The notes below the pieces were generated by a model. It ran no database searches, had not been told where the DNA came from, and was given only the letters and a program-made list of their open reading frames with translations. A stretch of 64,000 bases of DNA. Source: Pseudoduganella aquatica (GTDB taxonomy: Bacteria; Pseudomonadota; Gammaproteobacteria; Burkholderiales; Burkholderiaceae_D). A program made the translations under genes and the position numbers. Positions 1 through 11,526 of the stretch are shown one piece after another. The stretch is taken from positions 1 to 64,000 of the forward strand of contig NZ_WWCU01000013.1 of the NCBI RefSeq assembly GCF_009857595.1, read 5' to 3'. Numbering within the stretch: the first letter of the stretch is position 1; each line of letters begins with the position of its first letter.

Positions 1-177
1 CCAGCGCTTTGCAAATCGACAGTCCCAGCCCGCTGCCGCCGCGCTCCCGCGTGCGCGCGCGCCCGGCGGCGCTCCCGCGCGCGCAGCGGCCAGGCGCGCC
101 CGCAGCAGCAAGACGCTGAGCGTGGCTTGCGCCGTTCCCGGCTGCCCGGGCTGCATCTTGGCGGCGCCCGGCTTCAT
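1..177 (-). CDS. Partial ORF at the left edge, downstream of the pilN-like gene
   Basis: The ATG at 175-177 overlaps the stop of the preceding pilN-like gene (ATGA), so it should be the next gene of the pilus/secretion operon. The readable part is about 58 codons, starting MKPGAAKMQPGQPG and then turning Ala/Arg-rich. No domain is recognisable in this frame. In another frame the last 50 bases encode GGSGLGLSICKAL, a typical histidine-kinase G2 box, so either the reading frame or the sequence changes within the GC-only stretch around 50-90. The product is unknown. Confidence 0.35.
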   Translation of the reverse strand, partial: MKPGAAKMQPGQPGTAQATLSVLLLRARLAAARAGAPPGARARGSAAAAGWDCRFAKRW

Positions 178-767
178 CGCGCTCCCCACTGGGCTTCCAC
201 CTGGAAGCGGACCGGCCGGTTCGGATCGAGGTCGTTGATCTCGTGCCGCACCAGCGCAGCGCTCACGAAGAACTCCTGCTGCTTGAGCTGTTCTATGTAG
301 GCGATCATATCGTCCGGATTCTTGGCTTCGGCGCTGATCTTCAGCACTTGCTTGTTCGGGTCGGGCTCCAGCGCCAGCAAGGCAATCGTGGCCGGCGTGG
401 CTTCGCCCACGGCTTCCTGCATGTCGCGCCACGGCAGGTTCAGCTGCAGCACGGCCGCGTTGATGGCCTTGGCCTGGGCTTCCGGTATCTGCACCTTGGC
501 GGCCAGCGCGGCGCCTCCCTGCTGCCCCTGGCGCTGCTGTTTCTGCTGCTGTTGTTGCAGCTGCTGCGCCTGGCGCCGCTGCTGCCGTTCCAGCTCGCCC
601 AGCTGCTCGGCGCGGGCGCGCTGCTGCTGCGCCATCTGGTAGCCGTACGCGGCTGCGCCCACGCACAGCGCCAGCCCCAGCGCGCACCCGGCCAGCGCGG
701 CGGGATGGGCGCGGTACAGCGCGCGGCGCCAGCCGGCCGGCGCGAAGTCGATGCGCATTTTCCTCAT
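174..767 (-). CDS. PilN/GspL-C-like inner-membrane assembly protein
   Basis: This 197-residue protein has a short basic N-terminus, one membrane segment (about residues 20-41), a Gln-rich coiled stretch with long runs of Q (about 45-80), and a C-terminal domain of about 110 residues resembling the ferredoxin-like fold of PilN or the GspL periplasmic part (NLPWRDMQEAVGE, then an alternating beta/alpha pattern). I start it at 767 because that ATG overlaps the previous stop and precedes the membrane segment; the longer open frame upstream is a shadow of the preceding gene. The role is inferred from topology and operon position next to gspE/F/G: a platform protein linking the cytoplasmic ATPase complex to the pseudopilus. 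Not a certain family match. Confidence 0.5.
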   Translation of the reverse strand: MRKMRIDFAPAGWRRALYRAHPAALAGCALGLALCVGAAAYGYQMAQQQRARAEQLGELERQQRRQAQQLQQQQQKQQRQGQQGGAALAAKVQIPEAQAKAINAAVLQLNLPWRDMQEAVGEATPATIALLALEPDPNKQVLKISAEAKNPDDMIAYIEQLKQQEFFVSAALVRHEINDLDPNRPVRFQVEAQWGAR

Positions 768-1604
768 GCCGCCAGCCCTCCCGCCGCCAGCACGCTGGCC
801 AGCGACCACTTTTCTTCGCCGGGCAAGGCCGCGCCCAGCACGGTGCACGGGATCTGGTCCGCGTTGGCGGCCGGCTTGGCCAGCAGCGGCGGCACCTGGC
901 CGCACAGCTGCAGCAGCTGCGGCGCTTCCAGTCCGGCCAGCAGCGCTTCGCGTTTCAGCGTTTGCGCCAGCCAGTACTGGTCGGCGCCGCGCGGCACCGG
1001 CAGCGCGCGGATGGCGTTCAGGCGCTTGCCGTCCAGGACGGCCAGCGTCAGCAGATTGTCGTGCACCTGGCCGAACCAGGCGCCCGTCTTCACGGCGCCC
1101 TGCCAGCGGTTCCACGCGGTGACGAAATGCGGCTGCACTTCCACCACGGCCAGTCCGTGTTCGGCGGCGGCCTGCTCCAGCGTGGCCAGCAAAGGCTGCG
1201 GCATGGCGGCGGCAAAGAAAGGCTGGCGCGCGTCCCAGTCCGCCACGATCTTCCAGTTGGCGGCAGGTTCACCGTACAGGCCGTGGAAACGCAGCGCGGC
1301 GGCCGCCTCCAGGTCGGCCAGGCGCGCCGCCTGCGCGGGCGGCGTGACCTGCCATACGCGCGCCAGTTCATCGGCCAGCACAAAGCTGGCGGGCCAGCCC
1401 TGCACGTCCTGCCCTGCCAGCAGCTCGCGCAGCGCAACGCCGATCGCGTGGTGGGCGTGCAGCGCGCCCACGCCTTCGGGCGAGAACGGCTGTTCGGCCA
1501 GCAGCTCTGCCTTGGGACCGAACCAGCGGCTCACCTTCAGCAAGCTCACGGCGAAGCCCGACACGCCGATGCGCAGCGCCTGTCCCGGCAATCTGTCGAG
1601 GAAC

Positions 1605-1612
<8 letters not shown>
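764..1612 (-). CDS. PilM/GspL-like cytoplasmic platform protein (inferred)
   Basis: This 282-residue soluble protein has no signal peptide or membrane segment. It overlaps gspE by 8 bp at its 5' end and the pilN-like gene by 4 bp at its 3' end, so the three are translationally coupled. In type IV pilus and type II secretion operons this position, just before a PilN-like bitopic protein, is held by PilM or the actin-like cytoplasmic half of GspL. The alternating segments (LRIGVSGFAVSLLKV at the start, VEVQPHFVTAWNRW in the middle) are compatible with an actin-like fold, but no nucleotide-binding motif is clear. The assignment rests mainly on context. Confidence 0.45.
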
Positions 1613-3292
<1,680 letters not shown>

Positions 3293-3293
<1 letters not shown>

Positions 3294-4489
3294 CACGACA
3301 TATCTCCAGCGAGGTCGAAAATCGGCATGTAGAGCAGCACCACGATGGCGCCCACCACCAGGCCGATGCAAGCCATCAGCAGCGGCTCGAAGGTGCGGGT
3401 GAAGCGGTCTATCCAGCGGCTGATTTCGCCGTCGTAGAAAGCCGCCGACTGGGTCAGCATGGGGCCCATGTCGCCGGTGCGTTCGCCCACGCGCAGCATG
3501 CGCAGCGAGATCGGCGTGGTCAGGCCGTTGGCTTCAAACGCGGACGACAGCGGCAGGCCGGACTCCACATGCGCGCGCGCCGCCTGCAAGCCCTGCCTGA
3601 CCATGGGCGACACCATGCCCTGCACCGTGTCGATGGCGTGCAGGATGGTGATGCCGCCTTCGCTCAGCATGCCCAGCGTGAGGTAGAGCCGCGACAGTTC
3701 GTAGATGCGCACCCGCTCGCCGATGCCCGGCAAGCGCGACATCAGCCGCAGCAGGCCGCCGTTGGCCATCAGGCGGCGCAGGCCGAACACCAGGCTGGCC
3801 AGCGCCAGCGCCACGCCGCCCAGCAAGGTGGTGGTGTGGGCGGAAGCGAACTGGCCCCAGCCCAGCATCATCTGCGACATCCACGGCAGGTTGCGGCCGG
3901 CGCCCTGGTAGACCTCGGCGAAGCGCGGCACCACATAGGAAATCAAAAACAGGCTGACGCCGCCGCCCACCAGCAGCAGGATGGACGGATAGATGGCGGC
4001 GCTGACGATCTTGGCGCGCACGGTGTCGATGCGCTGCTGGTAGTCGATGAAGCGCGACAGCGCGCGCGGCAGGTCGCTGGTGCCTTCGGCGGCCTTGACG
4101 ATGCCCACGTACAGCGGAGGGAACAGTTCCGGCTGCTCGGCCAGCACGGCCGAAAAGCGCTGCCCTTCGCGCAGGCCGCCCAGCAGGCGTTCCAGCACGC
4201 CGCGCGTGGCGGGGCTGGCTTCCTTTTCCAGCAGCGCCTCCAGCGCCTCCACCACGCCCAGGCCGGCCGTGAGCAGCGCCAGCAATTCCTGGCTGAACAG
4301 CACCAGCGACAGGGACTTGCCCCGGCCCTTGCCCACCGGCAGGCCGAGGCCGCCGCGCACCGGCGCGATGGCGCTGACGAACAGGCCGCGCGCCTCCACC
4401 TGGCGGCGCGCGTCCGCTTCATCGCGGCCATCCACCACTTGGCGGCCGATCACCATTTCCGGCGACAAGGTACGTACTTCGAACTGCAT
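3293..4489 (-). CDS. gspF: Type II secretion inner-membrane protein GspF
   Basis: This 398-residue platform protein has two repeated GspF domains. The N-terminal part (MQFEVRTLSPEMVIGRQV...) precedes the first T2SSF domain (LVLFSQELLALLTAGLGVVEALEAL). Membrane segments lie near residues 165-190 and 215-235 and at the C-terminus (LLMACIGLVVGAIVVLLYMPIF). The second repeat contains LSRLYLTLGMLSEGGITILHAI. The final MPIFDLAGDMS is a classic GspF ending. It lies between gspG and gspE in one operon and should form the membrane core that GspE acts on. Confidence 0.93.
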
Positions 4490-4537
4490 GGAATGAGCCG
4501 CTGCCGAGGGTTGCTGGGATTGCTGTCGAGGTCGGGC

Positions 4538-4981
4538 TTACTGGGACGAAATATCGGCGTCTTCGCCGGTGCCGCCAGGCTGGCCATCCTTACCCAGCGA
4601 AATGATCTCGTACTCGCCCTTGGTGCCGGGCGCGCGGTACTGGTAAGGCTTGCCCCACGGGTCGGGCGGCACGCCTTTTTTCAGGTAGGGACCGTTCCAC
4701 TTGGCGCCGGCCGACGCGGGCGCGGCCAGCAGCGCGGCCAGGCCCTCCTCGGCGCTGGGATAGCGGCCCACGTCGAGGCGGTAGGTGTCCAGCGACTTTT
4801 CGAAGGCCTCGATCTGGGCCTTGGCGATGGTGACTTCCGACTTGCCCAGCTGGGAGAAGTATTTGGGGCCAACATAGGCCGCCAGCAGGCCGATGATGAC
4901 GATCACCACCAGCAGTTCCAGCAGGGTGAAACCGGCGGCGCGGCGCGGCGCTTTATTACCTTGTAGCTGTGCTGCGTGCAT
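4538..4981 (-). CDS. gspG: Major pseudopilin GspG
   Basis: This 147-residue pseudopilin has a short leader ending in a prepilin-peptidase site, RRAAG|FTLLELLVVIVIIGLL, with the required Glu at +5 of the mature protein and the hydrophobic helix that packs the pseudopilus. The C-terminal part carries the GspG hallmarks (DVGRYPSAEEGL, WNGPYLKKGVPPDPWGKPYQY) that form the calcium-binding loop. An AAGGAG ribosome site lies 8 nt before the ATG. It is the first gene of the cluster; no prepilin peptidase, secretin or minor pseudopilin lies in the window. Confidence 0.95.
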   Translation of the reverse strand: MHAAQLQGNKAPRRAAGFTLLELLVVIVIIGLLAAYVGPKYFSQLGKSEVTIAKAQIEAFEKSLDTYRLDVGRYPSAEEGLAALLAAPASAGAKWNGPYLKKGVPPDPWGKPYQYRAPGTKGEYEIISLGKDGQPGGTGEDADISSQ

Positions 4982-5022
4982 CCGAACGACTCCTTATTTA
5001 CTGCTATAGGCTGAATCCGCCT

Positions 5023-5052
5023 AGCCTACCACGGGGTTTAAGCATTCGACAA
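5023..5052 (-). promoter_or_regulatory. Candidate promoter of the gsp cluster
   Basis: On the minus strand, TTGTCG (5047-5052) is separated by 18 bp from TAGGCT (5023-5028), about 40 bp before the gspG start. The -10 match is poor, so this is only a plausible sigma-70 promoter. Confidence 0.3.
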
Positions 5053-5060
5053 CGTTTTCC

Positions 5061-5098
5061 GCAATAAAAACAGCCGCGCGGACAGGCCCGCGCGGCTG
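5061..5098 (-). terminator. Intrinsic terminator after the S8 peptidase gene
   Basis: A perfect 11-bp stem (5071-5081 with 5088-5098, 6-nt loop) is followed on the minus strand by TTTTTATT. It closes the PEP-CTERM/S8 peptidase transcription unit and insulates the gsp cluster. Confidence 0.85.
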
Positions 5099-5125
5099 CG
5101 ATTTACCGCTCTTGCCGAGTGACAA

Positions 5126-8100
5126 TTAGTCGATCAGTTTCGAGCGCGTGCGTTCCGTTTCCGCCACAGGGATGGTGGCCGTGCCGGTATTGACGTTGAC
5201 GATGGTGGTGGTCTGCACGTTGCCGTTCAGATCCTGGAACTGGATACCGCCCAGGTAGGAGGTATCGTTGGCCAGGCCGGACCAGGTGGCGACAATGCTG
5301 GCCGCCACGTTGGCCACCACTTTGCCAGGCAGAACCACGGTAAACTTGCCGCCCACGTCGGAGGTGGTCACCACGGTCGACTGCAGCTTGTGCGACATCG
5401 CCGCAGCGCCGCCGTACGCCACGACGCACACCTTGTAGTTGCCTGCGTCGGGACCGGCCACTTGCACCGACTCATTGCTGCCGTCGTTGCCCGAGTACAC
5501 CCAGGCGCCGGACGGCGTCAGCAGGCCCATGTCGTTGTCGTCGCCGGCGGTGCCGACATCCGCATCGCGCAGTGCGAAGCGCGCTGCAACCGTGCCGGCA
5601 GGAATGGCCACGTTATACACCTTCACGTTCGGCAGGTCGTTGCCGGCCGCGCAAGCCAGCTTCAGGTTCGCCGAGCTCATCGGCGCCGGGGCCAGCGTGA
5701 CCGCTTCGCCCAGCGTCGGCGCTTTCAGGCCGCCCTTGAGGGCGGTCATGCGGCCATTGAAGGTGGCTTTCATCGGGAAGATGCGGGTACCCGAAGTCTT
5801 GTCGCCGGTCAGCTGCGTGGTGCCGGCGATGGACTTGCCGGTGCGGGCCTGGATCGGGCTGCGCACCACATGGGTGCCGTCGGTCCAGCTCAGGGTGCCG
5901 AAGTTCCACACGCCGTTGGCGGCGCTGGTGGTGGTCAGCTTGACGGTGAAGGCGGCGGTTTCGCCCGGCGCCAGCGTCAGGCTGGCCGGCGTGACCACCG
6001 TGCTGAAGCCCGGCACCGAGGCGGTGGCGTTGTAGGTGGCGCTGGCGCCGCCCACATTGGTCACCGAACGGCGCACGGTGACGCTGTTCTGCACGCCGCC
6101 GATGGTGATCGAAGGCAGGTTCAGGTTGTAGGTCTCGTCCAGCGTGCCGTACAGGGTGCAATCGCTTTGCGGCTGCACAGCGGCCTTGTTCACCTTGCAC
6201 TGGTAAGCCACGTAGTCAGGCTTTTTCAGGTCGTACACCAGGCCCGGATCGGCAGCCTTGTTCGGGTCGACGTGGCCGGCGCCTTGCGACCACGGCAGCA
6301 GGCCGTTCTGCGCGCCGGCCAGGCCGTCGTTCAGGGTGGTGTAGGCGGTGGTCATCAGCGCCGACTTGATAGCGGCCGGGGTCCAGTCAGGATGCAGCTG
6401 GCGCATCAGCAGGCCCAGGCCGGCCACGTGCGGGCTGGACATCGACGTGCCCTGGTAGGACGCGTAGGCCGCTGGCGGCACCAGCGTACCGGCGGCCACG
6501 GCGGCGTGTTCGGCCGGGGTCAGCGCGGCGGTCACGCTGGCGATCACGTCCACGCCTGGCGCGGTCAGGTCCGGTTTCAGCATATTGCTGTCGCCGGCGT
6601 TCGGGCCGCGCGAGGAGAAGCCGGCCATGATGGGCGCCGGCGCCGACTTGATGGCGAAGGCGCTGATGGCGGCGCTGGCGCTGGCGCCTTGCGCCAGGGC
6701 GTAGGCCTTGATGTCGGCGCCATTGGCAGCCGTCACGTGCACCGTCGGCACCGAGTGCGCTTCCGAGACCAGGCCGCCGCCGTTGTCGGCCATGACCATG
6801 CCCACACCGCCGGCCTGCAGCACGGCCAGGCTCTTGTCGACACGGGCATTCTCGCCGCGCGTGCAGATGACGACCTTGCCGGCGACCTTGGCCGGGTCCA
6901 GCTTCACCTGGCTCAAGGCGGCGGCAGCGGCGCCGTCGCTGAAGCACAGGCTGGCGGCGCCGCCGCCCAGGCCGGCGTCTTCGGCGCGGATCAGCGGGGC
7001 CGAACCGAGCGGGTTCACGTTCAGCGAGGCGCCGCTGTACTTGGCGCCGCTGCCCAGGGTCACTTCCGCCTGCGTGCTGCGGTCGTGGGTGGACGCGGCC
7101 ACCGTGGTCAGCCACGGGCTGACGTGGGCCACCGCTTGCGCCGGACCGCTGTTGCCGGCCGAGGCGGCCACGAACACGCCGGCCAGCGAGGCGCGGTAGA
7201 AGGCCTGCTCGACGGGGTCGTTGACCGAGGTCTGGGAACCGCTGATCGAGTAGTTGATGACATTCACGCCGTCCTTGACCGCCTCGTCGATGGCCAGCAC
7301 CGAGTCGGTGTTGTAGCAGGTGTTGCTGGCGTTCGTGCCGTCTTCGGCGGCCGGATCGTCATAGGTCCAGCACACTTTGTAGGCGGCGATGCGGGCGCGC
7401 GGCGCCATGCCGGTGCTCGGCCCCATCGGCACGCCGTTCACGGTGGCGAAGGCGCCGTCGTTGCCGGCCGCGGTGGACGCGGTGTGGCTGCCGTGGCCGC
7501 CGTGGCCGGTGGACACGCCGTTGCTGCCGATGTTGGAGTCACGCGGCGAATAGAATTCGCTCCAGTTCTTTTTCGGGCCGTTGGACGACACCAGGAAGCC
7601 GGCGTTGAAGTACTTGGCGCCGATCAGCTTGTTGTTGCAATGCAGGCCGGCATCGAAGCCCTCGCCGCTCTGGCAGCCGCCTTTGAAGCTGGCGGGCGGG
7701 CTCAGGTAGGCCAGCGTGCCCGAGCCGTCGAAGGTCGGGTTGCCGTTGGCGTCGACGCGGTCGGCGAAGGCCGGGTTTTCCGGCCAGATGCCGCTGTCGA
7801 CCACGCCGATCACCATGTTCTCGCCCTTCACCAGCTGGCCGCCGGTGAATTTCGACCACAGGCCGCCGGTCGTGCTCAGGCCCAGGAAGCGCGCGGTGGA
7901 GATGGTGTCGACACGGCGCACGGCGTCGGCCTGCACGTCGGCCACGGCCGGATTGTTTTTCAGCGCCAGCACTTCGGCGTCGGTCAGCTGCACGGCAAAG
8001 CCGTTCAGCACCACGTCATAGTTGGCGATGACGGCAGGGTTGCCGACGCTGGCCAGCACTTCGGTCTTGCGGTCGCCCAGGTAGCGGATGTATTCCTGCA

Positions 8101-8305
8101 CGCTGGGCGCGCGGAAGTCGAACACTTCGCCAGGGGCCGGCTGGGTCGCAGCCAGGCCGTTGACGCCGCCGTTGTAGGTGGCGGCGGGCTGGTCCGCCAG
8201 CTGCACGATGTAGGTGCGGCGCTCTTCTTGCGCGCCGGCGTTAATGGTCAGGCTGGACAGCAGTGCCAGCACTGCCAGCGAAATTGGACGCAGGTTCAGG
8301 TTCAT
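5126..8305 (-). CDS. Secreted S8 (subtilisin-like) serine peptidase
   Basis: This 1059-residue exoprotease has a Sec signal peptide (MNLNLRPISLAVLALL...NAGAQ), an I9-type propeptide (about 30-130), and a subtilase domain with Asp in VIGVVDSGIWPEN (about 170), His in GHGGHGSHTAS (about 271) and Ser in GTSMSSPHVAG (about 620). A PA domain is inserted between His and Ser, followed by a fibronectin-III-like domain and a C-terminal beta region resembling a pre-peptidase domain. There is no PEP-CTERM tail. It lies 40 bp behind a PEP-CTERM gene in one unit and next to the type II secretion-like cluster, which may export it (inference). Confidence 0.93.
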   Translation of the reverse strand: MNLNLRPISLAVLALLSSLTINAGAQEERRTYIVQLADQPAATYNGGVNGLAATQPAPGEVFDFRAPSVQEYIRYLGDRKTEVLASVGNPAVIANYDVVLNGFAVQLTDAEVLALKNNPAVADVQADAVRRVDTISTARFLGLSTTGGLWSKFTGGQLVKGENMVIGVVDSGIWPENPAFADRVDANGNPTFDGSGTLAYLSPPASFKGGCQSGEGFDAGLHCNNKLIGAKYFNAGFLVSSNGPKKNWSEFYSPRDSNIGSNGVSTGHGGHGSHTASTAAGNDGAFATVNGVPMGPSTGMAPRARIAAYKVCWTYDDPAAEDGTNASNTCYNTDSVLAIDEAVKDGVNVINYSISGSQTSVNDPVEQAFYRASLAGVFVAASAGNSGPAQAVAHVSPWLTTVAASTHDRSTQAEVTLGSGAKYSGASLNVNPLGSAPLIRAEDAGLGGGAASLCFSDGAAAAALSQVKLDPAKVAGKVVICTRGENARVDKSLAVLQAGGVGMVMADNGGGLVSEAHSVPTVHVTAANGADIKAYALAQGASASAAISAFAIKSAPAPIMAGFSSRGPNAGDSNMLKPDLTAPGVDVIASVTAALTPAEHAAVAAGTLVPPAAYASYQGTSMSSPHVAGLGLLMRQLHPDWTPAAIKSALMTTAYTTLNDGLAGAQNGLLPWSQGAGHVDPNKAADPGLVYDLKKPDYVAYQCKVNKAAVQPQSDCTLYGTLDETYNLNLPSITIGGVQNSVTVRRSVTNVGGASATYNATASVPGFSTVVTPASLTLAPGETAAFTVKLTTTSAANGVWNFGTLSWTDGTHVVRSPIQARTGKSIAGTTQLTGDKTSGTRIFPMKATFNGRMTALKGGLKAPTLGEAVTLAPAPMSSANLKLACAAGNDLPNVKVYNVAIPAGTVAARFALRDADVGTAGDDNDMGLLTPSGAWVYSGNDGSNESVQVAGPDAGNYKVCVVAYGGAAAMSHKLQSTVVTTSDVGGKFTVVLPGKVVANVAASIVATWSGLANDTSYLGGIQFQDLNGNVQTTTIVNVNTGTATIPVAETERTRSKLID

Positions 8306-8345
8306 GGTTTTTCCCGGAATGGATTAAAAATGGAACAGCACAGGC

Positions 8346-9071
8346 TCAAGCCGAACGGCGGCGGCGCAGTGCGCCGAGGCCGAACAGGCCCAGGCCGAAC
8401 AGGGCCATGCTGGTGGGTTCCGGGACGGTAACGATGTTGTCGAGTGCAAAGTTGCCGATGCCATTGGTGCGGCTGCAGCTGCCGGTGGCGTCGCAACCGT
8501 AGCCATAGATGCGCACGAAGTTGACTTCATAGCCCGCCAGCGGCGACAGGCTGTAGTTGGCGAAATTGAAAGCGCCGCCGGTCGGGCCAGGCAGGAAGAT
8601 GGTCTGGGAGTTGCCTACGGCAACGCCTGCGGCGTTGAAGCCCTGGATCAGCAGCGCGCCGGCGGTGGCGGGAAAGCTGGTGCCGTCTGCGCCGACATAG
8701 CTGGCCTGCAGGGAGCTCAGGTGGAAATTACTGCCGCTGTTCAGGCCAAAGTACAGATAGCCGTCATTCAGGCCGGTGTAGTAGTTGCTTTTGTTATTGG
8801 TCGGGCAGCCGCCGGAAACGCACAGCTCGTTGGTGGAACCATCGACAATCACGCCGGCCAAGTCGCTGCCCAGGGTGGCGCCGTAGGCGTAGGTCTCGAT
8901 CCAATAGTCCCCGGTTGACTGGTTTTGCCCCGCGTACAGGATGGGCGAATTGGTAAAGCCGCTCTCAAAATTAAGTACTCCCGCTTGAGCAAAACTGCTG
9001 GCTGCCAGCGCCGCAACGCATGCCGCTTTTTTGATTAGTTTGCTCGTCCCGCTTGTCGTAAATTTAGCCAC
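8346..9071 (-). CDS. PEP-CTERM sorting-domain protein (QFxxD-like)
   Basis: This 241-residue exported protein has a signal peptide ending near FAQA, a beta-rich middle (about 30-210), and a C-terminal sorting signal: VPEPTSM, a hydrophobic helix (ALFGLGLFGLGAL) and RRRRSA. The segment NFALDNIVTVPEP just before the signal resembles the (Q)FALDDI pattern of one PEP-CTERM subfamily. Such proteins are processed by an exosortase, which is not in this window. The gene heads a two-gene unit with the S8 peptidase and is preceded by a sigma-54-type promoter. Confidence 0.88.
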   Translation of the reverse strand: MAKFTTSGTSKLIKKAACVAALAASSFAQAGVLNFESGFTNSPILYAGQNQSTGDYWIETYAYGATLGSDLAGVIVDGSTNELCVSGGCPTNNKSNYYTGLNDGYLYFGLNSGSNFHLSSLQASYVGADGTSFPATAGALLIQGFNAAGVAVGNSQTIFLPGPTGGAFNFANYSLSPLAGYEVNFVRIYGYGCDATGSCSRTNGIGNFALDNIVTVPEPTSMALFGLGLFGLGALRRRRSA

Positions 9072-9179
9072 GAAATCCCCTGGATATAAATGGTTTCTTA
9101 GTTTTTAGAAAGCTATCTTGTCTTGTGGATAGATAACTTGCCGGCCTCAACCACTCCCCTAGTTGAGTCCGTTTCTTAA

Positions 9180-9195
9180 AGCATTAACCGTGCCC
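9180..9195 (-). promoter_or_regulatory. Sigma-54 (-24/-12) promoter upstream of the PEP-CTERM gene
   Basis: The minus strand reads GGGCACGGTTAATGCT. The GG at -24 and GC at -12 are exactly 10 bases apart, and the GGCACG block matches the RpoN consensus (TGGCACG-N4-TTGC) perfectly. The expected start is about 100 nt before the ATG. PEP-CTERM genes in exopolysaccharide/floc-forming bacteria are known to be controlled by RpoN with PrsK/PrsR, so the site fits the gene. A short inverted repeat (CTCAAC...GTTGAG) lies in the leader. Confidence 0.6.
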
Positions 9196-9328
9196 ATGAA
9201 ATATTTTCAAAAGAATCAGGAAGTTGATTCATTTGCATGGTTGCAAGGAGCTTAAACTGTAAGATTTTTCGACAAAAAATGTTTCTCGTGTGAATCAAAT
9301 TCACGCGGGAGGCGTGACAATCGGAAGG

Positions 9329-9772
9329 TCAGTCGGCGCGGCCGGACGGCCCGCCAGGAAGGGTGCGGCAATAGCCGGCGACACAGCCCACGGCAGGCTG
9401 CGGAACAACTTGACAAGTGGCGGCCATGCCCTCTTTCTCGGCAGCCTCGTTGGCGCTCTTGCGCAGCGCGGTGTAGCGCTGCGCGAGCGGAGCGGCGGCG
9501 GCCATCTGCGCGGAAGACATGGCCAGCCAGGCGGACGGGCCGCCGCACAGGCGCGCGCCAACCGGCAAGGCATGGCAGTCGGCGGAAGCGGTACAGGTGG
9601 AGGCGGCCTCCATGGCGCGCAGGCGCTGCAGGAGCTCAGGCAGGGCCGCCGTGCCGCCAGGCGGCTGGGCTGCGGCGGCGCCACTGCCCTGGCTGCTGCC
9701 AGCCAGCGCGGCGCAGCCCAGCAAAGCGCCGGCGGCGGCAAGGACAAGCAGCGTGGTCAGGCGCATGGACAT
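9329..9772 (-). CDS. Small Cys-containing lipoprotein of unknown function
   Basis: This 147-residue protein has a lipoprotein signal (LTTLLVLAAAGALLGC, lipobox LLGC). The mature part is Ala/Pro-rich and carries further cysteines (STCTASADCHAL, RLCGG, TCQVV, VGCVAGYC) that could form disulfides in the periplasm. No family is recognised. The start is either 9772 or the ATG two codons later. It lies 58 bp behind the EpsA-like gene in the same direction and may be co-transcribed. Confidence 0.7.
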   Translation of the reverse strand: MSMRLTTLLVLAAAGALLGCAALAGSSQGSGAAAAQPPGGTAALPELLQRLRAMEAASTCTASADCHALPVGARLCGGPSAWLAMSSAQMAAAAPLAQRYTALRKSANEAAEKEGMAATCQVVPQPAVGCVAGYCRTLPGGPSGRAD

Positions 9773-9830
9773 GGGCGGTGGGCGCCGGCGAGGAAGGAAT
9801 CATCCATCATGTGCTTGTGCGGCCGCCGCG

Positions 9831-10634
9831 TCAAGCGCGCACTGCGCCGCCGTCCAGCAGCCGCAGCGCAATGCCGCGCGCCACCGCCTGCGTGCGGTTG
9901 CTGACGCCCAGCGTTTTGTAGATGCGCTGCAAATGGTTTTTCACGGTAAGACCGCTGATGCCGAGGATCTGCCCCACTTCGGTATTGCTCTTGCCTTCCC
10001 TGACCCAGTGCAGGATTTCCATTTCGCGCCGGCTGACGGGGCGCTCGGGCAATGCGGCGGCGGGCGCGGCGTCCAGGCGCAGCAAGGCGAAATGCAGATG
10101 GGGCAACAGCAGTTCGAGAAAATACGCCTGGCGCGGACCGGGGCGCTGGGGCATGCCGAACAGCGCAAAACAGGTGCCGCCGCCAGGCAGCTCGCCGCTG
10201 CCGTGCAGCAAGACATTGTCCAGGCCCAGACGCAGCAGGTCGGGGCCAAACGCGGCCCACGGGCCGGCACCGGCGACACCGGCGGCACCGGCGGCGACAG
10301 CGGCCGGCAAGGCCGGTGCGGCCTGCCCGTCAGCACGCGCGCCGGCGTGGCGCGCAAGGCGCGGCGCCAGCCCTTGCGCGGGATCGCACAGCTGCGCGAG
10401 CACAGCCTGGTCGAGCACGGTGCCGTGCAGGCATTCCGTGCGCAGCAAGCCACCGTGCGCACCACCCGCCGGACCGAACTGCATGCAGACCATCACGCGG
10501 TGCGGCAGCAGCGCTTGCAGCTGGCCTTGCGTCCATAGGAAATAGCTGCGCAGCTCGCGCACCGACAGCGACGCTTCGATGGCGCCCAGCAGGTACTCCT
10601 GCTCCAGCTTGCTCAGGATGACCGTGTGCTCCAT
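9831..10634 (-). CDS. epsA: LuxR-family regulator, EpsA-like (PEP-CTERM/exopolysaccharide associated)
   Basis: This 267-residue regulator has an N-terminal segment LEQEYLLGAIEASLSVRELR followed by SYFLWTQGQLQALLPHRVM, which is the signature region of exosortase-associated EpsA regulators. The C-terminal LuxR HTH (about 200-260: RREMEILHWVREGKSNTEV, then a recognition helix near TVKNHLQRIYKTLGVSNR) binds DNA. I start it at 10634, 14 bp behind the response-regulator stop, because the open frame further upstream is a shadow of that gene. It probably regulates exopolysaccharide or PEP-CTERM genes. The family assignment is from memory of the motif. Confidence 0.75.
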   Translation of the reverse strand: MEHTVILSKLEQEYLLGAIEASLSVRELRSYFLWTQGQLQALLPHRVMVCMQFGPAGGAHGGLLRTECLHGTVLDQAVLAQLCDPAQGLAPRLARHAGARADGQAAPALPAAVAAGAAGVAGAGPWAAFGPDLLRLGLDNVLLHGSGELPGGGTCFALFGMPQRPGPRQAYFLELLLPHLHFALLRLDAAPAAALPERPVSRREMEILHWVREGKSNTEVGQILGISGLTVKNHLQRIYKTLGVSNRTQAVARGIALRLLDGGAVRA

Positions 10635-10648
10635 GGCGCGCGCGAGCC

Positions 10649-11383
<735 letters not shown>

Positions 11384-11476
11384 GGAACCACTATGCATCA
11401 GCCCGGATAGTGCTTACTAATACAATTTAATTGCGCGATTCATAGGATTTTCGACTAAATTTTCGCTCTCCCTATG

Positions 11477-11507
11477 AAAAACGCGCCGCCCTTGAGGGGG
11501 CGGCGCG
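11477..11507 (-). terminator. Terminator after the ExeM-PEP-CTERM unit
   Basis: A GC-only stem (11482-11491 with 11498-11507) is followed on the minus strand by TTTTTC. It lies between the PEP-CTERM stop at 11561 and the response-regulator gene. Confidence 0.75.
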
Positions 11508-11526
11508 CATGGTTCAGGCGCTTGCG

